From the NCBI GenBank assembly GCA_946406115.1, contig OX291542.1:3558959-3622958 (forward strand): 64,000 nucleotides of DNA. The letters are read 5' to 3'. The stretch comes from Apoda limacodes. Its lineage: Eukaryota; Arthropoda; Insecta; Lepidoptera; Limacodidae. The position numbers were made by a program, and so were the translations under genes. The notes beneath the pieces are model-generated. The model worked only from the letters and a program-made list of their open reading frames with translations, did not search any database and had not been told where the DNA came from. How positions within the stretch are numbered: the stretch's first letter is position 1; the number at the start of each line of letters is the position of its first letter. This document shows positions 36,871 to 48,170 of the stretch, one piece after another.

Positions 36871-39800
36871 TTACCATCCTTTAGCATTACCTATAAAATA
36901 GATATTCGATTACAATTATGTTAGTAAGTTAGACATAATCTTACTAAGTTATTTACTTGTATTAATTATGATAATAATAGTAAAATAATAGTATAAGTAA
37001 AAGCAGACCTCACACGCGAATATTCATTAGCAGCTTATTGAGAAATCGGATATTTTGCGTACTAAGTGAAAATGTATACTGTAGAGGATACATCCATTTC
37101 TTGCTGTATTATATGCAACAAAAAACGTTACACTGTGAGTCTAATTAATTTTGCGCAAATTGCCTCATGTTTTGTTTTCTTAACTAAATCGATTATTCAG
37201 CTGTTGAGTCACTTTGACTCTTTAATACATTTTTAAAATACTTACTTTAACTAAGAAATTGGATTTTTCAAGATTTGCGTCTTTTACCTAATTAAACTTT
37301 TTTGTATTTGTTGAGCATTAATTAAAAGCAGAAGCTTACTTAATGAAAATAAAATTTACTCTTAAATAATATTACCTGAATTGTTTTCATTGTTCACGTT
37401 GTTTCTGTTGTGGACTTTATTGGCGTTATTGGCCACGTTATCGTTATAGGCAGCGTTGTGGTTAGCATTGTCATTGTCGTTATCATTTCCATTACCATTT
37501 TCGTTTTCGTTACCATTGTCATTACCATTGCCATTACCATTATGGTTACCGTTGGCGTTGTCACTTCCATTTTCGTTTTCGTTGCCATTATCATTTCCAT
37601 TTCCGTTTCCATTGCTATTTCCATTATCATCATGATTATGACTTAAGCTTCCATGGCGATTGCCATGGACATTATAAAGTTTATCATGACTACGATGAAG
37701 GTCTCCTTGATGACCACCGTGCATATTTTCTGTTAAAGAGGTGTAATTTAAGACATTGTTATGCTAAAAAGTTTGAAGACTTTACTACAAAATCTATTGA
37801 AAAAAAAATCACTATTTTTATTTTGAAAAATCGTTAGGATCTTCAATAAACTAAATAATCAAAAAAGGAAGTGACTATTGTAGGTACTGAAAGCAAGTTA
37901 TTCTTTATTTGATTGACTACGTGGAACAGCTTAAATCGCGAAAAAACTTACCAGACCAGCCTTGTGCGAAGGTTTGTTGAATGCAGGCAACCTAAAATAA
38001 ATTAATTCTTATAAAAAAAATCTTGGTAAAAATTTGTATCTACTGTTAAATACTTATTTATCAACATACATATTTTGCAAATAATGTTTTTGTAAAGATC
38101 TATAATATGTAGAATACGTAAGGACGTATTTGGCACTTCATACATTTATAAAACTAGTAGAAAGTTAGACAGACCACTTAGTCTGTTACTCTGTTACCTC
38201 TTCACGCCTTAACTGCTGACCCATTTTAGATGAAATTTGGTATGGAGATAGTTTGGTTCCCGGGCAAGGACAAAGGATAGTTTGTATCCCGAAAAAATTC
38301 AAAAGTTTCCGCGGGAATAACAATTACCGAGCTTAAACGAACTAAAGCTTGCTATAGCAAACTTCATTAGTATAATTTAGGTGTTCCATACCGATAACGA
38401 AATTTCGAGCGGGTGGAGCCGCTGGCATAATTCATTAATTACCAGCTATTTCATTAATATTATACCTACATTCGAGAAAGTTCTGATGTTTAGTTGTTTG
38501 TCATTTAATCACGTTTCAAACACCGGGTGGATCGAGATGAAACTTAGCACACATATAGGTTAGGTCCTCGAATAGGACATTTTCCTCCTGGAAAATTAAG
38601 TTCTGGAAGTTCCCGAAGGAATAACAATGCCGTTTGTTACTCAATACTGCCGCAATAGAGCATCCAATTAAGCTTAAACTTGCACAGAGATAGTGTAAGA
38701 TAAGGAGAATGTCAAAAGCTACTTTTTATCCCGGAAATTTCAAAACTTACCGCGGGAGTAACTATAACCGAATTCCAATAACAAACCATAGTTGCAGCTA
38801 TAGCTGGCTGTAACAACCTTATTTAGTACTAGCTGCTGCCTGCGACGTCGTCTGCGTGAACGCTATACAATAACATCACTTTTTGTGAACAAAACCATAG
38901 CGCAATCTAATTCGACGCCAACGCCATCTAGTTAACAAATAGGAAACATTTTATATAGTAAAAAATTATAACACATCTAAGTTATGACTTTACACGATTT
39001 TTTAACATAAAATCAATGGCTATGTGTGAGTAGAATAATTAATAATTAAGAAGCAAGTCAAATATGCGTCGTTAGATTACACGTTTTTACAGAATGCGTT
39101 GAAGAAATAAAGGTTCACTGCTCTTTCCCCGTAGGTGATAGCGTGATAATATGTAGCCTTTATGTTGACCCGACTTCTTAATAATATTCATGCTAAATTT
39201 GAAGTTAATCTATGCAGTACTTTTTGAGTTTATCCCGGACATATATACAGACAAACAGACAAACAGACAAAAATTCTAAAAACTATATTTTTGGCTTCGG
39301 TATCGATTTTAGATCACACCCCAAGTATTCTTTTGAATAAATATTCAATGTACAGTTTTGACTTTCTTACCATTTTATTATATGTATAGATACAGCGAAA
39401 AATAAATAAAACAACAATACAAACTTTGGATTAATGCGTAAATCGTAGAAACAGTTTCATGTTGTCGTATTTCTTGTATTCTCTCTCTTTCTCTTAGTAA
39501 TAAATCCTCACGACCCTGACGCATACGTTCATAGTTTTCCCTGGCTAACTCTAATCGTTGCTAGTGTTGATCATCTCTTTCCAAAGCTCTAACAATTTCG
39601 ACGATCTCGAGCGTTACTTAAGCGTTCCTCACGTTGGGTAAAAGTTTGTGAGGCATATGATAATGAATGGCGCTCACGATCAGCGCTCAATCGCGCATTC
39701 CTTTGCTCACTATTTTCTAAGAGTCGAGACAACGTATGGCGTTCCCGATCAGCTGTTAGACGTGCCTCTCGGTCTTGACTGATTTCCAGCGACCGAGAAG

Positions 39801-41900
39801 CAGCCATGCGGGTGCGCTGTGAGCTCAAGCAGTTCTCTCCTTCCGTTAACGTCTCTGAGACTCGCGACAACGTATGGCGTTCACGATCGGCTGTTAGTCG
39901 TTGCTCTCTTTCTACACTGGTTTCCAGCGATCGAGAAGCAGCCGTGCGGGTGCGCTGTGAGCTCAAGGGGTTCTCTCTCTCGTCTCGGACTCGAGACAAA
40001 GAATGGCGTTCCCGATCAGATGTTAGTCGGGCTTCACGCTGAAAACGGATTTTCCATAGCGCGAGCTGTAGCCTGGCGTTCACGAGTCGCAGTAAGTCTT
40101 GCCTCATGATCACTAGATTCTTGGGATTAATTGATGGGAAAAATTTATTGACCTCATCGCAGAGCTATATATCAGAATCCGTATTGCCGAAGCCAAGTAA
40201 CAAAGAAAACAATTGTTACTGACCAAATCTTAGAGATATATTAAAATCCGTAATTAAGAAGAAAACAATTTTTATTCACCTAATCGCAAAACTATATCTA
40301 AATCCGTTTCTCCAAAGCGAAGTTACGAAAAAAAAATTTTTATTGACCAAATCCCAGAGCTATACTATATCAGAATCCGTATTGCCTAAGCCAAGTTACA
40401 AAGAAAACAATTTTTATTGACCAATTCGTAGAACTATATCAAAATCCGTATTATCTAAGCCAAATAAGAAGAAAACAATTTTCATTTACCAAATCGCAAG
40501 GATAAGGATATATCAGTATCCGTATTGCCTAAGCCAAGTCAATTTAATGATTGGATCAATGTTATTTCCTCAGAAAAATATTGTACTCCGAAATTTCTGA
40601 GTAGTAGCGTTAACTTGATATCTTTTGATTAATTTCAATAACGCGTTCCAAAGCCTAACAGCGTTTTCTATTGAAAATTTTCCGTCAAGTATAGGGGGTT
40701 TTTTTTTCTGAGCTGACAATGCAGTTGGCTGTTGCAGCCATTACTGCTTCATCTGGCTTTTTGGGGCAGGACTCTGAAGGAGCCTCAGCCCATATAGCGC
40801 CCAACGCTCAAGGGCTCCCCGCGGGGAAGCCTCGGCATGGGTTGTCGCTCTCGGGGGCGTCCCTTCAACCGGCGTGAGTCTCGAACCCGAAGGTGAGTCA
40901 CCGCCAGGAGGGGAGATCCCCGTTACGCGGATACGGTTGCGATTGAGTGGGGGCGAGAAGCGCCCCGGCAGTCTTTGATACCTCGTGTATTCTTGTGGGC
41001 TCCAACAAACCCGGGGACGTAGGCGTCGTATTTTGAGGGAGGCCCTATTCGGGGAGGTCGTAGAGACAGTATAGGGTAAAAAGTCACCCACGTTGGGACT
41101 CGCAGAAAAATTCCGTTAGCGCGTTGTAAAAACGAACAGCGTCATCTATTATATTTTTCTGTACTATTCTGTAGTGTACAATGGAACTAAAAAATACCTA
41201 TTAAAATAAAATCTCGTTTTTTTACCGATTTGGGAAAGCCAGAATGTCGGTTAGAGATTTTCACAGGTTACTAATCCGGTTCAAGTTCAGACGGCCAAGT
41301 GTGTGTCAGGCCACGCGTTGAATAGGGGTCCGAAGCAATTTTCTTTCCCGCTGAATCCCGACACTTTTATAAGATTTATACTTAATTCCAGCGGTAATAT
41401 AAAGTATCAGCATAAGGTAAGTACATAAGTTGTGTGTGCTAAGAAGCCAAGTTACTATGGTTTTTTAACTATCCCACGGGAACCCTTTCATTTTCCGGAA
41501 TAAAAGTATCGAAGATGTTGGCCAGTGATATAAGGTATCACCATGCAAAATTTTATTGAAATCGGTCCTTCCATTTCGGAGATTAGCCCGTACAAACAGA
41601 CAAATAAAAAACCAGACAAACAGACAGAGAAACAAAAAATTTTAAAAAACATATTTTGCTATTTTCCCTCTTTTTACATCCCCCTGACTTGGTTTTCGAC
41701 ATTTGTTTTCTATCTACAGACATTTGACCTCTATAGTTTTATTATATGTATAGATAATAAAGGAGGTGCCGTAAGAATCTCCTGCCGATAACCAAATTAA
41801 GGGCGGGTGAAGCCGAAGACAAAAGCTAGTATAATAATATGTTATAGCTAAAAATTTTACTCACCAGAATGGTAAAACAGAAGACTGCGATGGTTTTCAT
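36871..41900 (-). CDS. Gene C: secreted His-head, Asn/Gly-repeat protein, 149 aa, 4 coding exons
   Basis: Exon 1 is 41865-41900 (MKTIAVFCFTIL, donor gtgagt), exon 2 37952-37991 (VACIQQTFAQGWS, then phase 1), exon 3 37376-37729, exon 4 36871-36890 (ending GNAKGW-stop). Lengths 36+40+354+20 give 450 nt in frame. The signal peptide should be cut after TFA, leaving QGWS at the mature N-terminus. A head with eight or more His (residues about 28-60) precedes residues about 61-118, where nearly every second residue is Asn, alternating with Gly, Asp, Glu or Ala. The mature protein begins and ends with Gly-Trp motifs. A conserved CAACAG donor-like site (36843) and TTTCAG acceptor (36056) downstream suggest a spliced 3' UTR. 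Intron 1 (3.9 kb) is full of Helitron-type insertions absent from gene D. Function unknown; a secreted gel or silk component is inferred. Confidence 0.85.
38180..38826 (+). mobile_element. Helitron-like repeats inserted in intron 1 of gene C
   Basis: Two decayed units with 'GATGAAATTTGGTATGGAGATAGTTTGGTTCCCGG' and 'CTTTTTATCCCGGAAA' internal motifs and the end-like GAGCGGGTGGAGCCGCTGGC at about 38407-38426. Absent from the equivalent intron of gene D, so inserted after the duplication or lost from D. Confidence 0.6.
38827..39387 (-). mobile_element. Helitron-like repeat, reverse orientation
   Basis: On the minus strand it starts ATCTATACATATAATAAAAT and ends GACGACGTCGCAGGCAGCAGCTAGTA. The interior includes a run of ACAGACAAACAGACAAA. 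This is a very common lepidopteran repeat type. Confidence 0.6.
39589..40113 (-). CDS. Arg/Ser-rich coiled repeat ORF, probable transposon relic
   Basis: 174 codons open on the minus strand with five units of REARL(T/S)(A/S)DRERH(T/S)LSR, separated by ERTRxAASRSLE-like spacers. The composition (Arg, Glu, Ser) predicts a charged helix. Similar Arg-rich 'ADRERH' repeats are, to my knowledge, often found in front of Helitron replicase-helicase proteins in insects. It sits among Helitron ends inside intron 1 of gene C, so a remnant of an autonomous element is the simplest reading. No replicase or helicase domain is present in the window. Confidence 0.5.
   Translation of the reverse strand: MIMRQDLLRLVNARLQLALWKIRFQREARLTSDRERHSLSRVRDERENPLSSQRTRTAASRSLETSVEREQRLTADRERHTLSRVSETLTEGENCLSSQRTRMAASRSLEISQDREARLTADRERHTLSRLLENSEQRNARLSADRERHSLSYASQTFTQREERLSNARDRRNC
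40114..40689. repeat. Degenerate tandem repeats of about 75-85 bp
   Basis: Five to six units, each roughly 'AGAAAACAATTTTTATTGACCAAATC...AGAGCTATAT..CAGAATCCGTATTGCC.AAGCCAAGT', between 40140 and 40540. No coding potential. Part of the intron 1 insertion in gene C. Confidence 0.75.
40690..41095 (-). repeat. GC-rich poly(A)-tailed retroelement fragment, copy 1
   Basis: On the minus strand it passes through a Pro/Arg/Ser-coding GC-rich block (TPVEGTPPRATTHAEASPRG), then TGGCTGCAACAGCCAACTGC, then a poly(A) tract (poly(T) at about 40700-40708). Other copies: 43256-43681 (plus), 57145-57530 (minus) and a short piece at 58000-58105. Confidence 0.7.
41550..41832 (+). mobile_element. Helitron-like 3' end in intron 1 of gene C
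   Basis: 'ACAGACAAATAAAAAACC...' then 'TTTTATTATATGTATAGATAATAAAGGAGG' and the terminal AAGGGCGGGTGAAGCCGAAGACAAAAGCTAGTA. It marks the right border of the left-unit-only insertion. Confidence 0.6.
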
Positions 41901-41971
41901 GATGATGTTACTTCGAAATAACCTGGAAGTTGACAATTCTTAAAATTTAATGATAATTTTATTAACAAATC

Positions 41972-42103
41972 AGCGTATATATATATACAACGCACCTTAT
42001 GTACAATAAACTTGAAACACTGAAAACACTTGTTCAAACACACAATATATATTTAACATAAGGAATTTGTATTTAAATCACTTTCGTGAAAAATAATATT
42101 TGC
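41972..42103 (-). promoter_or_regulatory. Gene C promoter region
   Basis: A TATATATATATAC box lies at about 41975-41988, 75-88 bases upstream of the ATG. TATTTAAAT at 42070-42078 and ATATTTGC at 42096-42103 repeat part of the module seen upstream of A and B (TATTTAAAT, then ATATTTGC). The second forkhead-like site and the exact POU octamer are not retained. Confidence 0.45.
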
Positions 42104-42284
42104 TAAGACATTGAATATAAAATTAATAGAAAATTAAGTTTATAAAAAGTAAAATAAATATAAGTCTATAGTTAAATTACTTTTTAGTTTTATATAATAC
42201 TCATAGTATTTATAATAACATACCTATCGTTAGTAATACAAAATAGAAGTATGTGTGGTAAAGGTCTTTTTGCGTGCTGAGGGT

Positions 42285-42592
42285 TCTGTTTGCAGCCTCA
42301 TGCGTCCCCATTGCTGGGGCACAGCCTACCCTCACCGTAGGCAAGGGTAATTGGACCATAGTCCACACGCGTGCCCAGAGCGGATTGTGAAGTTCACATA
42401 CGTCTATGTTTTTTTTTGGCGTAGGCAGGTTTCCTCGCGATCTTTTCCTTCACCAAAAAGTTAGTGGTGTGAATATTCAATGTACTTGGGAAATTAAGAA
42501 AAAGTCTCATTGGACACGCCGGATTTGAACCTCCGCCCCTTAGAATGGGAGCCAGACACAGTTATCACTCGGCCAACACCGACTTGAGGGGT
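42285..42592 (-). mobile_element. SINE with tRNA-like head
   Basis: The minus strand begins AAGTCGGTGTTGGCCGAGTGATAAC...GGCTCCCATTCTAAGG...GGAGGTTCAAATCCGGCGTG, with a tRNA-like A box and B box (GGTTCAAATCC). The body ends near the conserved 'CAGCAATGGGGACGCATGAGG'. The paralogous copy is at 53080-53400. Confidence 0.72.
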
Positions 42593-43136
42593 TCTGTAGT
42601 TAATATGAATTATGGATGATGAATGTAACTCGAATCTACATAACGTTTTTAATAAACAAACTTTTACATATTCATAAATCAATTTGTTATTTAGCTTGCT
42701 GTTTCTCAGTTGAGTTTAACTTGTAGATAGATTATTTTTTCTTTTATTTATTTTTAGACAGTTATTCCTCTCGGAGACTAGATATGCAGGGTCCACCCGT
42801 GACCACTGCTTATGTAACTGTGCCGGTAAACATCGTAAAATTGTCATGAAAGACATACCAAGATATACAATTGTGTTATTTCGACGAAGATCTTTATAAA
42901 TATATATAAAAAAAACCAGAAAGTATAAATTTAACGGGTGTTTAAGTACGAGAAAAATGCTATTTAAAAGCTTTTTATTTTCAGTTTATCATGAAAACAG
43001 TAAGTTCAATTCACACAACAAGCTTTAAACTTGGAGTCAATTTAGTATAAGCCCTCAAATAAGATTACAAGTAATAAAATCCAACCTAGTTTTAATCAAG
43101 GTAAGGTGGTACGAAGTCCGACTCGCACTTTAAAGG

Positions 43137-43256
43137 TTTTTATTTCTCCTATTTGTTTTTATTTCTCCTGTATGTTATTATTTCTCCTGTTTGTTTTTAT
43201 TTCTCCTGTTTGTTTTTATTCCTCCTGTTTGTTTTTATTTCTCCTGTTTGTGTCCC
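43137..43256 (+). repeat. About 20-bp tandem repeat, six units
   Basis: Units of TTTTTATTTCTCCTGTTTG with single-base variants. They lead directly into the GC-rich retroelement fragment and sit in a left-unit-only insertion. Confidence 0.85.
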
Positions 43257-43651
43257 CAGATGACGATCTCGCTGTCCGGATAGCGAGATTAGTCTCTACG
43301 ACTTCCCCGAATAGGGCCTCCCTCCAAACACGACGCCGACGTCCCCGGGTTCGTCGGCGCCCACAAGGATACACTAGGTATCAAAGAGTGCCGGGGCGCT
43401 TCTCGCCCCCACTCAATCGCAACCGCACCCGCGTAACGGGGAACTCCCCTCCTGGCGGTGACTCACCTTCGGGTTCGAGACTCACGCCGGTCGAAGGGAC
43501 GCCCCCGAGAGCGACAACCCAAGCCGAGGCTTCCCCCGCGGGAAGCCCTTGAGCGTTGGGCGCTATATGGGCTGAGGCTCCTTCAGAGTCTCGCCCCAAA
43601 AGTCCGGTGAAGCAGTAATGGCTGCAACAGCCAACTGCATAGTCAGCTCAG

Positions 43652-43684
<33 letters not shown>

Positions 43685-43690
43685 TGTTTG
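43257..43690 (+). repeat. GC-rich poly(A)-tailed retroelement fragment, copy 2
   Basis: Encodes a Pro/Arg-rich stretch (RNRTRVTGNSPPGGDSP, TPVEGTPPRATTQAEASP), then TGGCTGCAACAGCCAACTGC and a run of more than 30 A at 43649-43681. The long pure A-tract shows recent retroposition. It is opposite in orientation to the copies at 40.7 and 57.1 kb. Confidence 0.75.
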
Positions 43691-44339
43691 TTTTTCTGTT
43701 TCGAAACTATTCGAGCTCGATGCCGATGTTGCCAAATGGCAACGGAACCCTTATAAATTGATCATGACCTTCTGTATTTCACATCCTAATAATTCTGCCG
43801 TCTGAGTAGATTCTAATGAAATTTAACAAATATGTGTCTTTTGTTAACCGCCATACAGATATGTTAAGAAAATTGAGAAAAATAAATTTACAGCTCTCTA
43901 TGGGCACATTGATCGGTAGGAAAAAAAATCCATCATATGTGCATCATAGGGTTTTATTGAATTTATATTTTGCGAGTTTTGGCTTCCAACGTTGAAAATT
44001 TTCTGTTCCTCCCTGTAACTGTAAGCCACGTATTCTAAAATCTTAAAAAACAAACAGGATCATAAACATTAACAAAATTTTTTTAGACACTATAATTCAT
44101 TCATTTTTTAAGATATCAGCAATAATTTTCATTCTATAGATCCCTTTTTGTATCTCGTTCGAGATGACTAAAATGTAAAGAATATTATTCATTAAGAAAA
44201 ACTCTTTACATTTTTTTTAATAACCTCGTTGACCAAAAAATTATCGAAAGAAAATAACATTTTGATTTGCAGACGGTTGGTGGTCTGTGGAATCACAAAA
44301 GTATGTCAAAAATTGTTATTTTTGCCGTAAAAATAGGTA

Positions 44340-44875
44340 TTTTTGGATGTACGTAGAGTTAGCAAAACAACTATCGCAAATTGAAATGAAATAAGTTGCG
44401 TAATTTGCCGTGATTTATCCGCGAAAAAATAAAATCTGCCGCTTGTATATTTCTTAAGTTACAGAGATTTCTGCTTACTTTACGTAAAGTTCGCAGAACA
44501 CTTAGGAAAAAAATGTAATTTAGTAAAAACCAAAAACATAGGAATTTGCCGTGATTTATCCGTAAAAAAATAAAATTTGCCGCTTTTATATTTCTTAAGT
44601 TACAGAGTTTTCTGCTTACTTTACGTAAAGTTAGCTGAATACTTACGAAAAAAATGGGATTTAGAGAAAACCAAATACATAGGAATTTGCCGATTATTTG
44701 CCGTGATTTATCTGTGAAAAAATAAGATTTGTCGCTCTTATACATCGAATAAAAGCGGGAAATTTTATTTTTTCACGGCAATAAATCACGGCAAATTAGC
44801 GGCAAATTACGTAACTTTTTTCATTTCGATTTGCAATAGTTGTTCTGCTAACTTTACGTGCATTATTTTTGGCCA
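44340..44875. mobile_element. TIR element (MITE) with internal tandem repeats
   Basis: Terminal inverted repeats of about 70 bp. The left, 44340-44412, reads TTTTGGATGTACGTAGAGTTAGCAAAACAAC..., and the right, 44800-44872, is its imperfect complement. Inside are about three units of roughly 125-130 bp, each with GCCGTGATTTATCC, AAATAAAAT(C/T)TGCCGC, TTTCTTAAGTTACAGAG and CTTTACGTAAAGTT. No transposase. Confidence 0.8.
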
Positions 44876-45700
44876 TGTAGATATTGTACGCAATTTAATG
44901 CAAAACACCGATTTTAAAATATTTGTAATGTCATAGAACTAGGTCGAAAATTATTTACAAAGATCTTCATACAGTTCAACAATGGTTCAACAACATTAAC
45001 CTATATTTTGATCTCAATAAAATTGTAACGAATTCACAAACGTACAAAACATAGTTTTTGAAATTTGAATTGCTAATTATGATACCGATGCTGAAAATAT
45101 TTTTTTATGATTTTTTCTATGTTTGTTGTTTTCAAATTTTCATTAAATATTAATGGACAGATTCCATTGAAATTCTACACTCATAATCCACAGGATACAA
45201 ATGTTTTAGTTTATTCAAATGATTCTGAAAATATTACTTTGTCTTCTTTCTCTCTGTATATAATACCACCCATGATATATAAAAAAGGCTCCGTTGAATG
45301 GTCAGGTCATCAGAAAGGAAACATTTATTTTACAATTAAAATCTCAATAAAAATTACACATAATCTTAATTTAATTTATAAATATGACTACATCATCATT
45401 ATTACATGATGAACATGCTAGAATATTTGTACGGAACACCGATACATCACCTATCCTCGCCGTGCGCTGTGAAAAGGACCTTATCCAAATTAAAACCTTA
45501 AAGTGACAAATGCATATCACTAATACCCACCGTCGAACTTGAAACTGCCTGCAATGCTTTGATTTTATATATATCATCAAATTTGTTTACAGTTTACATA
45601 CTTAGATTTCTTTTCGCTTTTTTAGGTTGGTGTAATCGATTTTTTATCTTAATTATACATTGAGATGCCGTTGGTCGACAACATATTTAAGGTCCCTCTT
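44876..45700. other. Non-genic region with decayed coding traces
   Basis: 44965-45025 reads weakly like LINE RT (VQQWFNNINLYFDLNK). 45107-45409 is an open frame containing NGQIPLKFYTHNPQDTNVLV, which faintly recalls the N-terminal strand of insect pancreatic-type lipases, but nothing after it supports that. No annotated gene. Confidence 0.3.
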
Positions 45701-45706
45701 ACACCC

Positions 45707-45915
45707 CACTAGCGCCGCCATTAGATATCCTCAATTTTTTCGTCGTAGAAAACGAATTTCTAAAATCTAAATGTCGCAAATTTAAAGCTAGTCATAAGCT
45801 ATTTTTAGTAGGTTTTATATAATTTCTAAATAATATCTGTGAGTTGTAGTTGGCATTTCTGCTAAAAACGGCACACAAAAAATTGAGGATGTCTAATGGC
45901 GGCGCTAGTAAGCTG
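45707..45915. mobile_element. Short MITE with about 35-bp TIRs
   Basis: Left CACTAGCGCCGCCATTAGATATCCTCAATTTTTT and right AAAAAATTGAGGATGTCTAATGGCGGCGCTAGTAAG are inverted copies with one or two mismatches. Total length about 210 bp. Related ends occur at 46590-46760 and 62545-62600. Confidence 0.85.
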
Positions 45916-46124
45916 CTATATGCGCCTTAAATATTGGTCTCAAGATTTATCACTTCCACGTCACGGTCACGTTCTAGCTGTGGAATACTATAATACGTCT
46001 GTTATAATTTTACTATCACTATTAATTTATACTGTTTAAATAAACGCTATATCTTCGCCTTAAATCTACTTACCTTTTACTTATCTATAAATTATATAAT
46101 CAGTATACAAACATACTATCTAAC

Positions 46125-46217
46125 AACTACGACGTTATAATACCTACTGAGACCTGGCTGGTATCCTCAATTTTAGACAGCAAATTTATTGATCGGCGTT
46201 ATCTGGAGTTTCGATGA
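46125..46217 (+). mobile_element. LINE endonuclease fragment
   Basis: Thirty codons read NYDVIIPTETWLVSSILDSKFIDRRY, which matches the TETWL motif region of Jockey-type AP endonucleases (IVLTETWL...FFDxRY). Isolated fragment. Confidence 0.65.
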
Positions 46218-47711
46218 ACATGCCAATATAAGTGCTGCTTACATTCAACCTAAGACATGTATTGTGAAGTCTCCCAGTTACGAGCGCAGCCCGTAAACTG
46301 AAGAACATAAGCAAGCTAGAGTCAGTTCACGCGCGCTCACATAAGGTTCAACGATGCAAATCACGCCTGTATTACATTTATATTGCATTAAAAAATTTAC
46401 TTGTATAAAGGTTTTTATTTTATCGAAAAACAAACAAGCAACTGTATCAAATTTTTCCTTCAGGTTATGCCTTTCCCCAACTTCTGCATTTTTCTCAGCT
46501 TCGTGTGCCACTTCTTCAATCCTAAATAAGTAAGATAAATTTCTTTGAGGAATTGACGTAGATCGTCGTTTCGGGTGCTGACTAGACCTAACTAGCGCCA
46601 CCATTTCATATTTACAATTTTCTTTTTGTACACGTTACGTATTACAAAAATGTTAATATTCAAGTAATAAAAGCTCATTGTAGGCTATTTTTAAAACGTT
46701 ATTTATTGTGTCAGAATAAATTTATAAGTTGTAGGTAGCATTTTTGCTAAAATCGGCCGTTTTAGTAGATGTGCTATTTAAAACATGCAGATATATTCTA
46801 CAAAAAAACAAATTAAAAAAATTGCTAATCATTACTTTTAACTTGATTATACTATTTACATTTTTGAAAAGTGTAGTGGAGTTACATCTTGATAATTCAG
46901 TATATAAATGTTATAAAAATGCTTTTTACTAGTGTTTAAATAAGTGTCATGCTATGCTACGCTTTGATAAGATTGTAAAGTAACAGGATGTTGAACTGTT
47001 AAGATTAAAACTAAAACAGTTTGCAAATAAGTAAAAAGAAGTCGGATTAGGATAGTGATAGTAACATTTATTGAAGTATGAATTGTATCCGATAGGATAC
47101 ATTTATTAAAATGACGAAACAAAACTTAAATTAAGGTGCTATTGACTTTTTAACTTAACGTTATCGTAATGTAACTCCTGAAGTAAATTAAGACATCCTG
47201 ATGAATTGTTTAAAGTTATCCTTTGTCCCACGGAAACCTGTAATAAAATTAACAAAATAGTCCCGGACCTAAGCTAATTTTGTGTTACATTTCACTTCAA
47301 TTACTTATGTCCTGATTCAGGCAAATTAAAAAAATGGATTCAACCTCTTTGATAATAACAATAACCTTATGTTTTCTTTGATATCAAGTGAGTAGTCGGC
47401 TTTCAGTTTTTAACAAATTCCACTTGTTTAATATGAATGCAAAGTTTCCGGAATTTCTGGTATGTAAGCAATTTCAAAATTATATATAAAACAAAGAGGG
47501 TGTTAATCTTAGTTCTTTTTTAAAATACAAAGTGAAATTTAGGTAACTGCAAGATTGTGGCAAATCAATTTTGTAGAAAAAATCTTCAGCGTTCCTCCTC
47601 TGCTCTCTCTCTCTCTCTCTCTCCTATTAATTCTTAATATATTGAATAAAGATAAAGAAATTAAAACAGCGAGTAAAACAATCCTCCATCGGTAAGGAGT
47701 CAGTTCTAAAT
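46218..47711. other. Non-genic stretch with MITE relative
   Basis: 46575-46760 resembles the 45.7 kb MITE ('CTAACTAGCGCCACCATTTCATAT', 'GTAGGTAGCATTTTTGCTAAAA'). A (CT)n run lies at 47596-47624. A 108-codon frame on the minus strand (46278-46604) has no recognisable domain. Confidence 0.4.
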
Positions 47712-48170
47712 TTTTAGGGTTCCGCACCTTAAAAGTAAAAACCTGTCTGTCTGTCTGTTATCAAGTTAAAAATAAATATCAAATACTTAGGTCTACAGCC
47801 CCTTGCAGCTGTATAAAAATTAAGTTACTAAATCAACGCAATAAAAAATACGGCCATTTATTACGAATATTTTAACACATAAAAAGAAATTAAAACCTAT
47901 AGAGTAATTCTTGTTGGCCTAGAATCATTTAATTTGGCAAAACGCAAGGTCTTACAGCATAAGGGAATGAAAAAATCTAAAAATTGTTAATTTTTAGTAA
48001 AATCACAGGAAAAATATACCTACCGTCACTTAAGAACCTTCTTCATAGAAACGTTTAAAGGTATCAAGTTGAATCTAATACCAAATACTTAGATCTATGG
48101 TGCCTTAGAACTGTTAAAACGACAAGGTTCTAAGTCAACGCTATAAAAATACAACCATTTGCATTTTCCA
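47712..48170 (+). repeat. 'AGGGTTCCGCACC' interspersed repeat with inner duplication
   Basis: Begins TTTTTAGGGTTCCGCACC and CTGTCTGTCTGTCTG. 'TATCAA(A/G)TT...CCAAATACTTAG(A/G)TCTA' and 'AAGTCAACGC(A/T)ATAAAAA' each occur twice about 300 bp apart. Same family as 13030-13485. Confidence 0.6.

Larger units (their letters stand above)
35560..44230. repeat. Segmental duplication, left unit (contains gene C)
   Basis: Collinear blocks match 48550-55570: 35560-36000 with 48555-48960; 36040-38175 with 48985-51345; 41830-42955 with 52655-53765; 43715-44230 with 55040-55570. All four coding exons, the introns, a Helitron, a SINE and both flanks are shared. Left-unit-only insertions occupy about 38180-41830 and 43137-43690. 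Confidence 0.88.

Noticed and set aside
37394..37646. Met/Thr- and Ile/Val-repeat frames overlapping exon 3 of gene C (and of D at 50348-50600)
   Set aside because: Alternate frames of the AATGGN-type repeat; the Asn/Gly frame alone joins signal-peptide and tail exons in phase.
42500..42592. Possible tRNA gene on the minus strand
   Set aside because: tRNA-like only in the promoter boxes; it is the head of a SINE duplicated at 53.3 kb.
45107..45409. Lipase-like fragment (IPLKFYTHNPQDTNVLV)
   Set aside because: A single short resemblance with no following lipase motifs (no GxSxG, no catalytic Asp or His); chance or a very old pseudogene.
46278..46604. 108-codon minus-strand frame as a gene
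   Set aside because: No domain recognised; overlaps a MITE-related end and has no supporting splice sites.
47596..47624. (CT)n tract as a promoter element
   Set aside because: Simple microsatellite with no gene nearby.
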